Assembly (NCBI GenBank): GCA_040981125.1
Contig: JANRMQ010000007.1
Span: 168,692 to 232,691 of the forward strand
Length of the DNA stretch: 64,000 nt
Direction of reading: 5' to 3'
Origin: DASSBQ01 sp040981125
Lineage (GTDB): Bacteria; Nitrospirota; Nitrospiria; Nitrospirales; Nitrospiraceae
The position numbers were made by a program, and so were the translations under genes. This document shows positions 1 through 8,730 of the stretch, piece after piece (position 1 is the stretch's first letter; each line of letters opens with the position of its first letter). Under the pieces are notes generated by a model that was not told the origin of the DNA, did not search any database, and worked only from the letters and a program-made list of their open reading frames with translations.

Positions 1-210
1 CGCGATTGCCAGGCTGCAACGTTCGCCCTCCAAAGACCTTGTTCAACCGTTGAGTCACGACCTACCTCCTTGGTTTGCGGTTTGTGCCGGGCCTGCATGC
101 CGGCTCGGCAATCAGCAGAGGGAAGTCCAGGGATGGCATGGGCACAATTACGCGGCGGGAGCCTGCCGGATTCCGTTCCGTGAATTCGTGATAATGAAGC
201 GCGTGGAGTC

Positions 211-390
211 TCAGCGGGGCGTCGATGAGAATGGATGGGATGAGAGAAATGCCTCGATCATTTTTCTCGTGTACAGCAGAATCATTTCCTTCTCGTGCGG
301 CGAAAGCGGCACGTCCGACGTCCCCCGTAGCAGTCGATCGCACGCTTTCATGTAAGCCGCTACGTCCAATCTGAAGCAAGAGTCGCTCAT
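211..390 (-). CDS. Small helical protein, paralogue of the gene at 12463-12624
   Basis: A 59-residue reading frame. Residues 5-48 align with the 53-residue protein encoded at 12463-12624: both have CFR-x-DV near the start, a central ACxRLL, and ILLY-x-RK followed by EAF near the end. It also resembles the tail of the J-domain protein at 9281-9763. The pattern suggests two or three amphipathic helices with no signal peptide. A stop codon seven codons upstream fixes the start region, and no strong ribosome binding site is visible. Function unknown. The paralogy, not the start signal, is what supports it as a real gene. Confidence 0.62.
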   Translation of the reverse strand: MSDSCFRLDVAAYMKACDRLLRGTSDVPLSPHEKEMILLYTRKMIEAFLSSHPFSSTPR

Positions 391-740
391 AAACCATCGC
401 CGCCGTCGTCAAATGGAACCATATCCGATCCGGATTATTGCAAGGCATCATCATAATAAGAAGGAATTAACAGATCATTAAACCGAGCTTAGAATTCGCT
501 CATGCACCAGCCGGCTGGTACAGCTTGTCTGTGAAAAGGACAACTCGGCCAGGCTGGTCTCGCCACATCCTCGCGGCATGCCCGTTTATCGGTTTCTACG
601 CAAGCACCAAGCCAGCATTCACTGGGGCACGATCATTGCGAAAGCGAGTTCCTATCAGATGAGTGAATCGAGGGCTTGGCATATGGATTGTTACTAGGGT
701 TCGTCCTAGTATGCCGACATAACGCGAAGCTCTACCATAG
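391..740. other. Intergenic stretch, no gene recognised
   Basis: About 350 bases between the small minus-strand gene and the first sensory gene. The start is A/T-rich (450-490) and could hold a promoter for the minus-strand gene, but I cannot pick a convincing -35/-10 pair. No RNA gene or repeat was recognised. Confidence 0.4.
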
Positions 741-1121
741 ATGACCCATCCAGTCGCACGTCTCGTTATGGCGAAAACGAAACAAGCTCGGTCCGCGGCT
801 ACCGAATTTTCCTGCCCCGATTGTATCGGCGTCCTCAAAGTGATGCGCGAGGATAACCGGCATCGCGACTACCGCTGCCAAGTCGGCCATCATTTTTCGA
901 CCAGAAGTCTGCTTGTCGCCAAAGAAAAGGAAGTGGAACGGGTCTTATGGGCGGCGGCGGCCCTGCTCGAACATATCACGCTCGTTTACAGCCGAATGAT
1001 CGAAGAGATCAAAGGAGACGAGGCAAAACACAAGCGCCGGTTGCAACAGCGGATACGAGAAGCGCGCCAGCAAAAAGCCATGCTCACGCGCATGATCGAG
1101 CGCACCCATGCCTGGGAGTAA
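741..1121 (+). CDS. CheB-associated zinc-finger/coiled-coil protein
   Basis: A 126-residue soluble protein. Near the N-terminus are CPDC (about residues 25-28) and C-x-VGHHF (about 47-52), a likely zinc site. The rest is a charged helix suited to coiled-coil formation, with an AKEKEVERVLWAA segment. A paralogue lies at 7064-7459 with CPAC, CSVGHRF and AKEEELEKAMWSA at matching places. Each copy stands immediately upstream of a stand-alone CheB, so the pair probably acts together, the zinc-finger protein perhaps replacing the receiver domain these CheBs lack. That role is inference. The ATG at 768 is an alternative start; neither has a clear ribosome binding site. It overlaps the next gene by 14 bases if that starts at 1108. 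Confidence 0.75.
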   Translation: MTHPVARLVMAKTKQARSAATEFSCPDCIGVLKVMREDNRHRDYRCQVGHHFSTRSLLVAKEKEVERVLWAAAALLEHITLVYSRMIEEIKGDEAKHKRRLQQRIREARQQKAMLTRMIERTHAWE

Positions 1122-1773
1122 CCCACGCCGTCACTGGCGGGACGACTCGAATGCGTTGCGCCTGAAAAGGAATACCGGCACGCTGAACCGAGAAGGCACC
1201 GTCCGCAACATCATCGTCATCGGCGCCTCAGCAGGAGGTATCGAGGTCCTGATTCGAATCTTCAGTCAAATTCAACCGAACCTGCAGGCGGTCGTCGCCG
1301 TGGTTTTGCATCGCGGCCCGATCGCAAGTGAGCTGTTACAGGTGTTGAGCAAGAGATCAACCTTGCCTTTGCTCGAGCCGGGCCAAGATATGCGAATGAA
1401 AGACGGCACAATTTTCCTGGCGCCCCCGGATCACCACATGGAATTCAAACCACCCCATATCCTTGTCCGACGTGGGCCGAAAGAACATAGCACCAGGCCC
1501 GCCATCGATCCCCTCTTCCGTTCCGCCGCGGGATCATTCGGGACTCGTGTCGTCGGTCTGCTGCTGAGCGGGTGCGGGGACGACGGGGTCAATGGAATGG
1601 TGGCAATAAAAGATAACGGCGGTCTCTGTCTCGTGCAGGACCCGAACGAGGCCGACATGCCTTACATGGCGCTGAATGCGATTCGGTATGACCATGTCGA
1701 TGCCCTGCTTCCGGTCAAATCCATCGCGTCTACCCTCAACCGTCTCGTCGAGGGCGAGGGGATCGAACGCTGA
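1108..1773 (+). CDS. Stand-alone CheB-type methylesterase
   Basis: A protein-glutamate methylesterase catalytic domain without the receiver domain of classical CheB. The glycine-rich loop with the nucleophile is visible as IGASAGG (about residues 37-43), the catalytic histidine in VVLHRG, and the aspartate in LSGCGDDG. Classical enzymes demethylate or deamidate glutamates on chemoreceptors, but no chemoreceptor or CheA is encoded here, so the substrate is probably a signalling protein of another system. The first 30 residues are unlike the family, so the true start may lie downstream of 1108. It sits between its zinc-finger partner and the CheB-CheR fusion, same strand. Confidence 0.85.
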   Translation: MPGSNPRRHWRDDSNALRLKRNTGTLNREGTVRNIIVIGASAGGIEVLIRIFSQIQPNLQAVVAVVLHRGPIASELLQVLSKRSTLPLLEPGQDMRMKDGTIFLAPPDHHMEFKPPHILVRRGPKEHSTRPAIDPLFRSAAGSFGTRVVGLLLSGCGDDGVNGMVAIKDNGGLCLVQDPNEADMPYMALNAIRYDHVDALLPVKSIASTLNRLVEGEGIER

Positions 1774-1928
1774 AGGCCCATCCGACCGTCCAGCGCGTCC
1801 CGATTATGTCGACGATGTTCCGACTTGCTAAAGCTCGAACTCAGCTCTACAATCGCTGCCTTCTTGCCCGCGCCCGTCGTTCCGTGTACGGGTTTTACGG
1901 GTGGTGTCATCAAACTGGGATGCTCGCC

Positions 1929-4919
1929 ATGCCCCGCAAAAACTCCGCCGTTTCACCGGCCCCTCGCCGTCGAATGTCGTCCATTTCCACCGGTCGTACC
2001 GCGGCAAAGAATCCAAGCAAGGCCCGGTTGCCGTATATCGTCGGCATGGGAGGTTCAGCGGGCTCGCTCGAAGCCTTTGAGCAATTTTTTGTCCATATGC
2101 CTTCGGACAGCGGACTGGCGTTTGTCCTGGTTCCCCACCTCGATCCCAGCCATAAGGGCATCATGCCCGAATTGATCCAGCGCAGCACGAAGATGACGGT
2201 GCATCAGGTGGAAGACGGCATGAAAATTCGCGCCAATTCCATCTATATCATTCCACCCAATAAAGACATGTCGCTCCTGCATGGAGTTCTTTATCTGCAT
2301 GAGCCGGCGGCAGCGCGAGGCTGGCGGACCCCGATCGACTTTTTCTTGCGGCATCTCGCGGAAGACCAGGGAGAGAAGGCCGTGGCGGTCATCCTCTCAG
2401 GCATGGGAACCGACGGGACCCTCGGGGTCAAATCGGTAAAAGAGCACCTCGGCCTGGTGATGGTTCAAGAATCCCGCTCTGCCAAGTATGACAGCATGCC
2501 GAAAAGCGCGTTCGGCACCGGGCTGGTCGATTATGTGGCGCCCGCCGAAGAGTTGCCCGCAAAGCTGATCGCCTATGTGACGCATGCGGCCAAACAGCCC
2601 ATGCAGCCGCTCGTGCAGGAAGGCACCGCCAGCGCGTCGTTGTCGAGAATCTTTATGTTGCTTCGTTTCCGCACGGGACATGATTTTGCATTTTATAAGA
2701 AGAATACGGTCTACCGGCGTATTGAACGGCGCATGACCGTGAATCAAATCACCAATGTCGGAAAATACGCCCAGTATTTACGGGACAATCCGGCCGAGAT
2801 CGATCTCCTTTTCAAGGAACTGCTGATTGGCGTCACCAATTTTTTTCGTGATAAGCAGGCATTCCAGACGCTGAAGGAGAAAGCCTTGCCGGAACTCCTC
2901 AAGACAAAAGCCAAAGGCAGTTCGGTGCGGGTCTGGGTCCCCGGCTGCTCGACCGGCGAGGAAGCCTACTCCATCGCCATTCTGATCCGGGAAGCCCTGG
3001 AAGAACGGAATCTCGAAGGGGCGGTCAAGGTCCAGATTTTCGCCACCGATATCGACAAGGAGGCGGTGGAAAAAGCGCGCCAGGCCGTCTACCCGACCAC
3101 AATCGTGCAAGACCTGACGCCGGATCGGCTCCGCCGGTTCTTTGTCAAGGAAGACGGCATCTATCGAATCCACAAAAACGTCAGAGAGATGGTCGTCTTC
3201 GCGCCTCACAATGTCATCATGGATCCTCCCTTCACCAAGTTGGACCTGCTCTGTTGCCGCAATCTCTTGATCTATTTCACATCGGAACTGCAGAAAAAGG
3301 TGCTGCCGCTGTTTCATTACACGCTGAATGCCGGCGGCATTTTGTTCCTCGGATCGTCTGAGACGATCGGGAGCTTCTCCGATCTCTTCGCCACGATCGA
3401 CGACAAATGGAAGATCTTCAAGAAAAAGCTCGGGGGGTCCATCGCGCGCCCCATGGTGGATATTCCGGCCGGCATCGTGCCGCATGATACCAAGCCACTG
3501 GAAACAAAAGTAAAACCCGTTATGGATGTCTCATTTACGGACGTCTTTCGACAGCTCCTGGTCGATCGCTTCGCTCCGGCTTCCGTGCTGATCAATGAAA
3601 GCGGCGACATCCTGTACATTCACGGGAAGACCGGACGGTATCTCGAGCCGGCGGCCGGCGAAGCGACCATGAATATCTTCGCCATGGCCCGCGAAGGGCT
3701 GCGGCTCGAAATCGCCTCGTTGGTTCGACGCTCATTTCAGCAACGCCGCGAAATTCACAGCGCCGGTCTCCGGGTCCAGAGCAACGGCGCCCATCATATC
3801 GTCAATGTGTCGGTCCGGCCGTTGACCGACGTCGTGGATATGCGCGGCACGGCGCTGGTCGCCTTCCAGGGGATCGACGAACCCAAAGGCGGGCATGCCG
3901 GGTCTTCCGGGCGGAGCGCCCACATCAAACCGATCAAGGCGATCAAGCAGCTGGAGCAGGAAATCAAGCATCTGAAGCAGCAGCTGCAAATGAGCGTGGA
4001 GCAGATGGAGACCTCGCAGGAGGAATTCAAAAGCGCCAACGAGGAGCTGCAATCGACCAATGAGGAACTGCAGAGCACAAATGAAGAGCTGACGACCTCG
4101 AAAGAGGAGTTGCAATCGCTCAACGAAGAACTCGTCACGGTAAATTCCGAGCTCCAACAAAAGATCGAGGATATCTCCCAGACCAACAGCGACATGAAGA
4201 ACCTGTTCAATAGCACGGATATCGCCACGATCTTCTTGGACAATGACTTGAACATCAAGCGTTTTACGCCGCAGGCCGCCCGCATCATCAATCTGATCGC
4301 CACGGACGTGGGGCGACCGTTCAGCGACATCGCGACGAATCTCAAACATGAGGACCTCGTGCGCGATGTCAAAGAAGTGCTGGATAACCTGGTCCAGGTC
4401 GAGCGCCACGTGGAAGCCAAATCCGGCGAGTGGTTCCTTCTGCGCATCATTCCCTATCGCACGATCGAGAACGTGATCGACGGCACGGTCTTGACCTTTA
4501 CGAACATCACGGAAATGAAGAAGCTGGAGCAGTCGTTCACGGACCGCGAAGCACAGTTTCACGCGCTGTTCGCGCACATGCCGGTCATGGTGGCTGCGCT
4601 CGATGATCAAGGCCAGGTCGTCGCCTGGAATCACGAATGCGAACGGGTGACGGGCTACCAGGCGGCCGATATCATCGGCAAATCGGATTGGTTGAAGATG
4701 CTTTATCCAGACGAGGCCTATCGGAACGAGATCCGGGCGCGCCTGGGGAACGATTACCGTGATTGGGATCTGCGTCTGATCTGTAAGGACGGCTCTTCCA
4801 GAGTCATTCGCTGGACGAGCATTTCCCAGCACCATCCGATTCCCGGTTGGGCGGAATGGGCGATCGGGTTCGAAGCCGGCGGCCAGACGGGCGCCGCCCC
4901 CCATCATGAAGGTGATTAA
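1929..4919 (+). CDS. CheB-CheR-PAS fusion signalling protein
   Basis: A 996-residue multidomain protein. Domain order: CheB methylesterase (about 35-220, GMGGSAGS and SGMGTDGT), CheR methyltransferase (about 240-480, with the SAM-binding GCSTGEEAYS and CCRNLLIYF), a PAS-like domain (about 540-620), a coiled coil (about 672-757) built on repeats of the type EELQSTNEELQ, then two PAS domains (about 757-864 and 874-984). It ends without a kinase domain. The kinase is the next gene, whose ATG overlaps this stop codon by one base (TAATG), so the two are probably coupled and work as a pair. The reading frame is open back to 1806, but residues before 1929 look unlike the family; ATG 1920 is another option. 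Confidence 0.88.
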   Translation: MPRKNSAVSPAPRRRMSSISTGRTAAKNPSKARLPYIVGMGGSAGSLEAFEQFFVHMPSDSGLAFVLVPHLDPSHKGIMPELIQRSTKMTVHQVEDGMKIRANSIYIIPPNKDMSLLHGVLYLHEPAAARGWRTPIDFFLRHLAEDQGEKAVAVILSGMGTDGTLGVKSVKEHLGLVMVQESRSAKYDSMPKSAFGTGLVDYVAPAEELPAKLIAYVTHAAKQPMQPLVQEGTASASLSRIFMLLRFRTGHDFAFYKKNTVYRRIERRMTVNQITNVGKYAQYLRDNPAEIDLLFKELLIGVTNFFRDKQAFQTLKEKALPELLKTKAKGSSVRVWVPGCSTGEEAYSIAILIREALEERNLEGAVKVQIFATDIDKEAVEKARQAVYPTTIVQDLTPDRLRRFFVKEDGIYRIHKNVREMVVFAPHNVIMDPPFTKLDLLCCRNLLIYFTSELQKKVLPLFHYTLNAGGILFLGSSETIGSFSDLFATIDDKWKIFKKKLGGSIARPMVDIPAGIVPHDTKPLETKVKPVMDVSFTDVFRQLLVDRFAPASVLINESGDILYIHGKTGRYLEPAAGEATMNIFAMAREGLRLEIASLVRRSFQQRREIHSAGLRVQSNGAHHIVNVSVRPLTDVVDMRGTALVAFQGIDEPKGGHAGSSGRSAHIKPIKAIKQLEQEIKHLKQQLQMSVEQMETSQEEFKSANEELQSTNEELQSTNEELTTSKEELQSLNEELVTVNSELQQKIEDISQTNSDMKNLFNSTDIATIFLDNDLNIKRFTPQAARIINLIATDVGRPFSDIATNLKHEDLVRDVKEVLDNLVQVERHVEAKSGEWFLLRIIPYRTIENVIDGTVLTFTNITEMKKLEQSFTDREAQFHALFAHMPVMVAALDDQGQVVAWNHECERVTGYQAADIIGKSDWLKMLYPDEAYRNEIRARLGNDYRDWDLRLICKDGSSRVIRWTSISQHHPIPGWAEWAIGFEAGGQTGAAPHHEGD

Positions 4920-6190
4920 TGGATTCTCCACGGACGAATGTCGAAGTGCTGCGCCGCAAGGCGGAAGCTTACCTGAAAAAGGCCGCTGAGTCCGTCCGGC
5001 CTGATCCCGTGAAACAGGACGCCATGACGCTTGTGCACGAGTTGCAGGTGTACCAGATCGAACTCGAGATGCAATGCGAGGAGATGCGCAGGACGCAACT
5101 GGACTTGCAGGAGAGCCGGGACCGATACGCCGAGCTCTATGAGTCAATCCCGGTCGGCTATTTCACCTTCACTCGGCAAGGCGCCATCGAGGAAATCAAT
5201 CCGGCCGGGTGCGCGATGCTGGGTCGGCCCGTGAGCCAGCTGAGAGGAAAACGCTTCCAGTTGTTTCTCCCGCCTAAGGACCGGCAAGTCTTCACCAATT
5301 TCTGCCGGCAGGTCATCGACCGGAAGGAGAGTCTCAGCTGCGAGGTCAGCCTTTCGCCCGATTCGTCGAACGACCCAGACGAAGAGGAGAGCGCGGCGAA
5401 AATGGTCCTCATCGAAGGCCGTCCCGTCAGAAGCGGTGAGGCTCCGTCGGACCATCTCCGCGCCGCCGTCGTCGATATCACCATCCGGAAGCAAGCCGAG
5501 CATCGCCTCGAGCACCAGGAAGCGGAGCTGCGCGCCAGCCGGGAGAAGCTGCAAGAGATGAACACCAAAATCCTGAACGTGCGGGATGAAGAGCGGCGGG
5601 TCATCGCGCGGGAACTGCACGATGACTGCTGCCAACAACTCGCATTATCGATCATCACAACGAACTCTGTTGAACAGCTCACCGCCAAGCCGGTCTCAGA
5701 AAAGCTCCGTACGCTCGGCACGCATCTGAAGCGTGTGTTAGATACCATCCGCCATGTCGCCTACGGCATGCACCCGGCCATGTGGGAAACCACCGGCATC
5801 GAAGAGGCGGCGCGCAACTACATCGAAGACTTCACCGCCGTGACACAGCTGCCGGTCTCTTTCACCTGCCGCGACATTCCGGCGCACCTTCCGCAAACGA
5901 TTACGACCTGCCTCTTCCGCACGTTGCAAGAGTCCCTCCATAACGTGGTGAAGTATGCCCGCGCCTCGCAGATTGCGGTCGATCTAGAGAAAGCCGGAGA
6001 TGTGATTCGAATGACCGTCGCCGACAACGGTAAAGGCTTCGATCTCAAGCATGCCCAGTCGCCCAGCGGCCTTGGCCTAATCAGCATGCAGGAACGGGTT
6101 CGACTCTTGAACGGGGTGCTTGAAATCAAAAGCGAGCCCGGCAAAGGCGCGACCATCCAGATTTCCCTGCCCGTCGCCCCCACCCGGTGA
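4919..6190 (+). CDS. PAS sensor histidine kinase, NarL/DegS type
   Basis: A 423-residue cytoplasmic kinase. The N-terminus is a coiled coil (LVHELQVYQIELEMQ, about residues 38-52), then a PAS domain (about 67-190), a HisKA_3 dimerisation domain with the phospho-acceptor histidine in RELHDD (about residue 232), and an HATPase domain with N-box ESLHNVVKYA, G1 box DNGKGF and G2 box GLGLISMQER (about 330-420). No transmembrane segment, so it senses an internal signal or takes input from the CheB-CheR-PAS protein it is coupled to. No response regulator is adjacent, so the phosphate acceptor is unknown. Confidence 0.9.
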   Translation: MDSPRTNVEVLRRKAEAYLKKAAESVRPDPVKQDAMTLVHELQVYQIELEMQCEEMRRTQLDLQESRDRYAELYESIPVGYFTFTRQGAIEEINPAGCAMLGRPVSQLRGKRFQLFLPPKDRQVFTNFCRQVIDRKESLSCEVSLSPDSSNDPDEEESAAKMVLIEGRPVRSGEAPSDHLRAAVVDITIRKQAEHRLEHQEAELRASREKLQEMNTKILNVRDEERRVIARELHDDCCQQLALSIITTNSVEQLTAKPVSEKLRTLGTHLKRVLDTIRHVAYGMHPAMWETTGIEEAARNYIEDFTAVTQLPVSFTCRDIPAHLPQTITTCLFRTLQESLHNVVKYARASQIAVDLEKAGDVIRMTVADNGKGFDLKHAQSPSGLGLISMQERVRLLNGVLEIKSEPGKGATIQISLPVAPTR

Positions 6191-6216
6191 CCTTAGTCTG
6201 GACCCCGTAGGGAACA

Positions 6217-6375
6217 ATGAACCCTTCCGAATCCGCACTTGTCAGTCATCATCTGACGCTTCTTACCGAACACGACACATCGCAGCGGCTGAAAGAACAA
6301 TCCAGCCGGGCCATACTGGAAAGCCGTCGCCTCCTACAGAAAAAATGGAGGTTAAGGACGCGCTCATACCGCTGA
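6217..6375 (+). CDS. Possible small protein, 52 residues
   Basis: An ATG frame preceded by AGGGAACA, a usable ribosome binding site, 26 bases after the kinase gene on the same strand. The product is polar and helical-looking (LLTEHDTSQRLKEQ, then SRAILESRRLLQ) and ends in a basic tail. I recognise no domain. It lies between two converging sensory clusters and could be the last gene of the plus-strand operon. Support is only the start signal and composition. Confidence 0.4.
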   Translation: MNPSESALVSHHLTLLTEHDTSQRLKEQSSRAILESRRLLQKKWRLRTRSYR

Positions 6376-6430
6376 TTCTAGGGTTTCTCAAGCCGCGTGG
6401 ACGAAACCCAAAGAAGACAGATGAGCGGGA

Positions 6431-7057
6431 TCATGATGAGCTGCCGGTGATGGATCTCCCCGAGGCAAGGTCGTACAGGAGAGAGGGAATCTCCTTGAGG
6501 CTCGCGACGAGATCCACATGATCGTCCCGTAACGCGCGCACCGGCATGGAAGGATTGATCGCTTCGGTCGGATCCTGCGTCACCGACAGCCCGCGGTGGA
6601 ATTTCACGCACACCAGCCCGCGCACACCGTCCGCCCCCCCGCCGGTCAACAGCAGACCGACAACTCTCGTACCGAAAGCCGAGGCGGCCGAGACGAACAA
6701 CGGATCGATCGCCGGGCGGGTGAAATGCTCCTTGGGACCGTGACTCAGCTCGATGAGATCGCGATGAAACAGCATATGATGGTCGCGTGGGGCAAAATAG
6801 ACGGTTCCCCGCCGCAGCGGTTCTTCGTGTCTCGGTTCGCACACGCGAATCTTTCCGCTTCTCTCATAGATCGCCTGCGTGTCGATGTCGTACATTGGAC
6901 TTCGATGAAGCACCACCCCGATCAGGCCTGGAAAATCGGCCGGCAACTCGGAACAGAGCCATTTCAACGCCGCCACCCCGCCCATGGACGTCCCGATCAC
7001 GATGACATCCCTGGTGATCCGTTCCCCGTTAATTTTGGTGGATCCATTGCCGGACAT
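6431..7057 (-). CDS. Second stand-alone CheB-type methylesterase
   Basis: A 208-residue CheB catalytic domain with IGTSMGG nucleophile loop (about residues 22-28), VVLHRS histidine region and LTGGGADG in the aspartate region. As in the copy at 1108-1773 there is no receiver domain. In the usual GMGxDG loop the methionine is replaced here by glycine (GGGADG). It begins six bases after the stop of its zinc-finger partner, with GAGG at good spacing before the ATG, so the two form an operon. The pair is a diverged duplicate of 741-1773, now facing it on the other strand. Confidence 0.85.
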   Translation of the reverse strand: MSGNGSTKINGERITRDVIVIGTSMGGVAALKWLCSELPADFPGLIGVVLHRSPMYDIDTQAIYERSGKIRVCEPRHEEPLRRGTVYFAPRDHHMLFHRDLIELSHGPKEHFTRPAIDPLFVSAASAFGTRVVGLLLTGGGADGVRGLVCVKFHRGLSVTQDPTEAINPSMPVRALRDDHVDLVASLKEIPSLLYDLASGRSITGSSS

Positions 7058-7063
7058 AGAGCC

Positions 7064-7459
7064 TCAGCCGATCGGGAAGGAAAGATTCGGCCGTTCGGTA
7101 TCTTCTATCATGGCGCGCAATTGCGCCGCGTGCCGTCGTCCCTGCGACGCTCGTTTCTCCAGCGCCTCGTGGAGCTTGCCGTTGTCCTGACCCAACTGTT
7201 CTGATAATTTCCGGATGATCATGTCGAGATGCGCGAACAGCGACATCGCCGACCACATGGCCTTTTCCAATTCCTCTTCTTTCGCCTCCAGCAGTGAATC
7301 GAAGGAAAACCTATGCCCCACGCTGCACATTAAATGAGGGCGCACAGATCCTTGGTCCTTGCCCATGGCCAAGACCCCTGCGCACGCGGGGCACCCGATC
7401 ATCGTGGCATCCAGTTCATTGTGCGGAGACATACCCGCCATCGTATAGGGCTCGTCCAT
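7064..7459 (-). CDS. CheB-associated zinc-finger/coiled-coil protein, second copy
   Basis: A 131-residue paralogue of the protein at 741-1121. Zinc-site residues are CPAC and CSVGHRF, followed by LEAKEEELEKAMWSA and a long charged helix. The start at 7459 is preferred because GAGG lies seven bases upstream; the frame is open to an ATG at 7465 that would overlap this ribosome binding site. It is the first gene of a two-gene operon with CheB. Role unknown; inferred to be the partner or regulator of that CheB. Confidence 0.75.
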   Translation of the reverse strand: MDEPYTMAGMSPHNELDATMIGCPACAGVLAMGKDQGSVRPHLMCSVGHRFSFDSLLEAKEEELEKAMWSAMSLFAHLDMIIRKLSEQLGQDNGKLHEALEKRASQGRRHAAQLRAMIEDTERPNLSFPIG

Positions 7460-7660
7460 AGGCATACCTCAATGCCGGCTCAGCGCCGGGCCAACGTTCC
7501 TTCACGTGCTCATCCATCTTGCTCAACCTCAACATTTTGATCAAGGCGCTTGCACCTATCGTTCTTCCTAGTCCTGAATAGGGTCCAGGTATGATAAGAG
7601 AGGCCTCACGATTTGCGCGCGCCTCTTTTCATTCTTCAGTTTCTGGGAGGGAGACCAACC

Positions 7661-8248
7661 ATGAACAAATGGACTATGCGACAAGCAGCATCGAGATGGT
7701 TTCTGACGGTCTTTCTGTTCCTCCTTCCTGCTGTCGGCACTTCCGCGGCAGAATGGGAAAATGACGGTATGGCGGAGCCCGGCAAGTGGACCACCGGTTT
7801 CCGAGTCGGCCCAAGCTTCATGACGCAGCGGAGCGCGCTTGATACAGCGGGACCCGCGCTGAACTTTCAGGGCCTGTACGGCATGAATCGCTGGTTTCGG
7901 ATGGGAGGCATGCTCGAATGGTCCAATCACGGATTCGACCGAGGCTCCGGTTCCATGGATACCGTGACGCTGTTGCCGCTGTTTTTAGAATATCGACCGG
8001 GCCACTTCGGCGGAGTGATTCCGTATCTCTCCTCAGGCATCGGAGTCAATATCAACAGCAACAGTGTCAGCGATTCCTTTGCCTGGAGAACCGCCGGCGG
8101 CATCGACTACGCCATGAGCAACTGGTTTCCCAACCTTCCAAAGGGGCTGATGTTCAATACGGAAGTCGCGTGGAACCGGAACCATACCAACATTGGCGAC
8201 CTGTCGGCCATGACGATGCTGTTCGGCGTCCGATATACGTTTCAGTAA
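7661..8248 (+). CDS. Outer-membrane beta-barrel protein
   Basis: A 195-residue exported protein. A signal peptide is evident: a basic start, a hydrophobic core FLTVFLFLLPAV and a cleavage-like site after GTSA. The mature part shows alternating hydrophobic strands with aromatic residues (TTGFRVGPSFMTQ, WFRMGGMLEWS), glycine-rich turns, and a last strand MTMLFGVRYTFQ ending in an aromatic residue, the usual C-terminal signature for outer-membrane insertion. An eight-stranded OmpA-like barrel fits the size. The start is set by GGGAGG nine bases upstream. No partner gene is adjacent. Confidence 0.75.
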   Translation: MNKWTMRQAASRWFLTVFLFLLPAVGTSAAEWENDGMAEPGKWTTGFRVGPSFMTQRSALDTAGPALNFQGLYGMNRWFRMGGMLEWSNHGFDRGSGSMDTVTLLPLFLEYRPGHFGGVIPYLSSGIGVNINSNSVSDSFAWRTAGGIDYAMSNWFPNLPKGLMFNTEVAWNRNHTNIGDLSAMTMLFGVRYTFQ

Positions 8249-8343
8249 GATGGGATAGCGCAGAGGTATCTATGACGTTGTCTCGCGACAAACATTAAGG
8301 AGTGGCGGTGAAGCCGTGGACCGCGCCCTCGCGTCGCTTACTA

Positions 8344-8371
8344 AGAGGGGGTCTCTAGCTAGACCCCCTCT
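8344..8371 (+). terminator. Strong stem-loop downstream of the barrel gene
   Basis: AGAGGGGGTCT and AGACCCCCTCT pair perfectly over 11 bases around a six-base loop. It lies about 95 bases after the stop at 8248. There is no clear T-tract after it on either strand, so it may be an RNA-stabilising or bidirectional transcription-end structure, not a classical intrinsic terminator. Confidence 0.5.
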
Positions 8372-8667
8372 GCCTGTCCATAGGAAATCATGCCGCCTGC
8401 CGCCGTATATGCGGATAGTCACCGGTTGCAGCTTCCGGACGTGAATCCGGGGCGACGAACGGGGTGGTGGCTTCACGTTTAACCACGCGTCATACATCCG
8501 GCAATGCTGATGTTGCTCTGCTGCAAGAAGGCCGGCAACCGCCGCTTCTTGAGTAGGTGAAATACTGTTCTAATGTGCCTTATCCAGGTATGCCAGCCAG
8601 CTTCCATAACTTGTCCCTCCTTGCTTTATCCGTTATGGCTCACAGTGCTCACAATCGCTCTTCACCA

Positions 8668-8707
8668 GCTCGCGCCGGCGTCCGTCAATGTCGGAACGCC
8701 GGCGAGC
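8668..8707 (-). terminator. Stem-loop downstream of hsp20
   Basis: GCTCG(CG)CCGGCGT pairs with ACGCCGGCGAGC, with a two-base bulge and an inner CCG/CGG extension. It starts 23 bases beyond the stop of the minus-strand hsp20 gene. No T-tract follows, so terminator function is inferred from position and stability. Confidence 0.4.
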
Positions 8708-8730
8708 ATGGGCATACAATCATCTGATCC

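Larger units (their letters stand above)
8249..8730. other. Intergenic stretch with stem-loops
   Basis: About 480 bases between the barrel gene and the converging hsp20 gene. It holds the stem-loops at 8344-8371 and 8668-8707 and a weaker one near 8525-8550 (AAGAAG pairing with CTTCTT). No coding frame in it looks genuine. Confidence 0.45.

Noticed and set aside
3732..5147. Long minus-strand frame of 471 codons opposite the CheB-CheR-PAS gene
   Set aside because: It is the mirror of a high-GC coding region; the plus strand carries clear CheR, coiled-coil and PAS motifs, while the minus frame matches nothing and is dominated by repeats mirrored from the coiled coil.
8373..8480. Structured-looking stretch that might be a group II intron end
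   Set aside because: I looked for a domain V-like hairpin and found none, and no reverse transcriptase is nearby.
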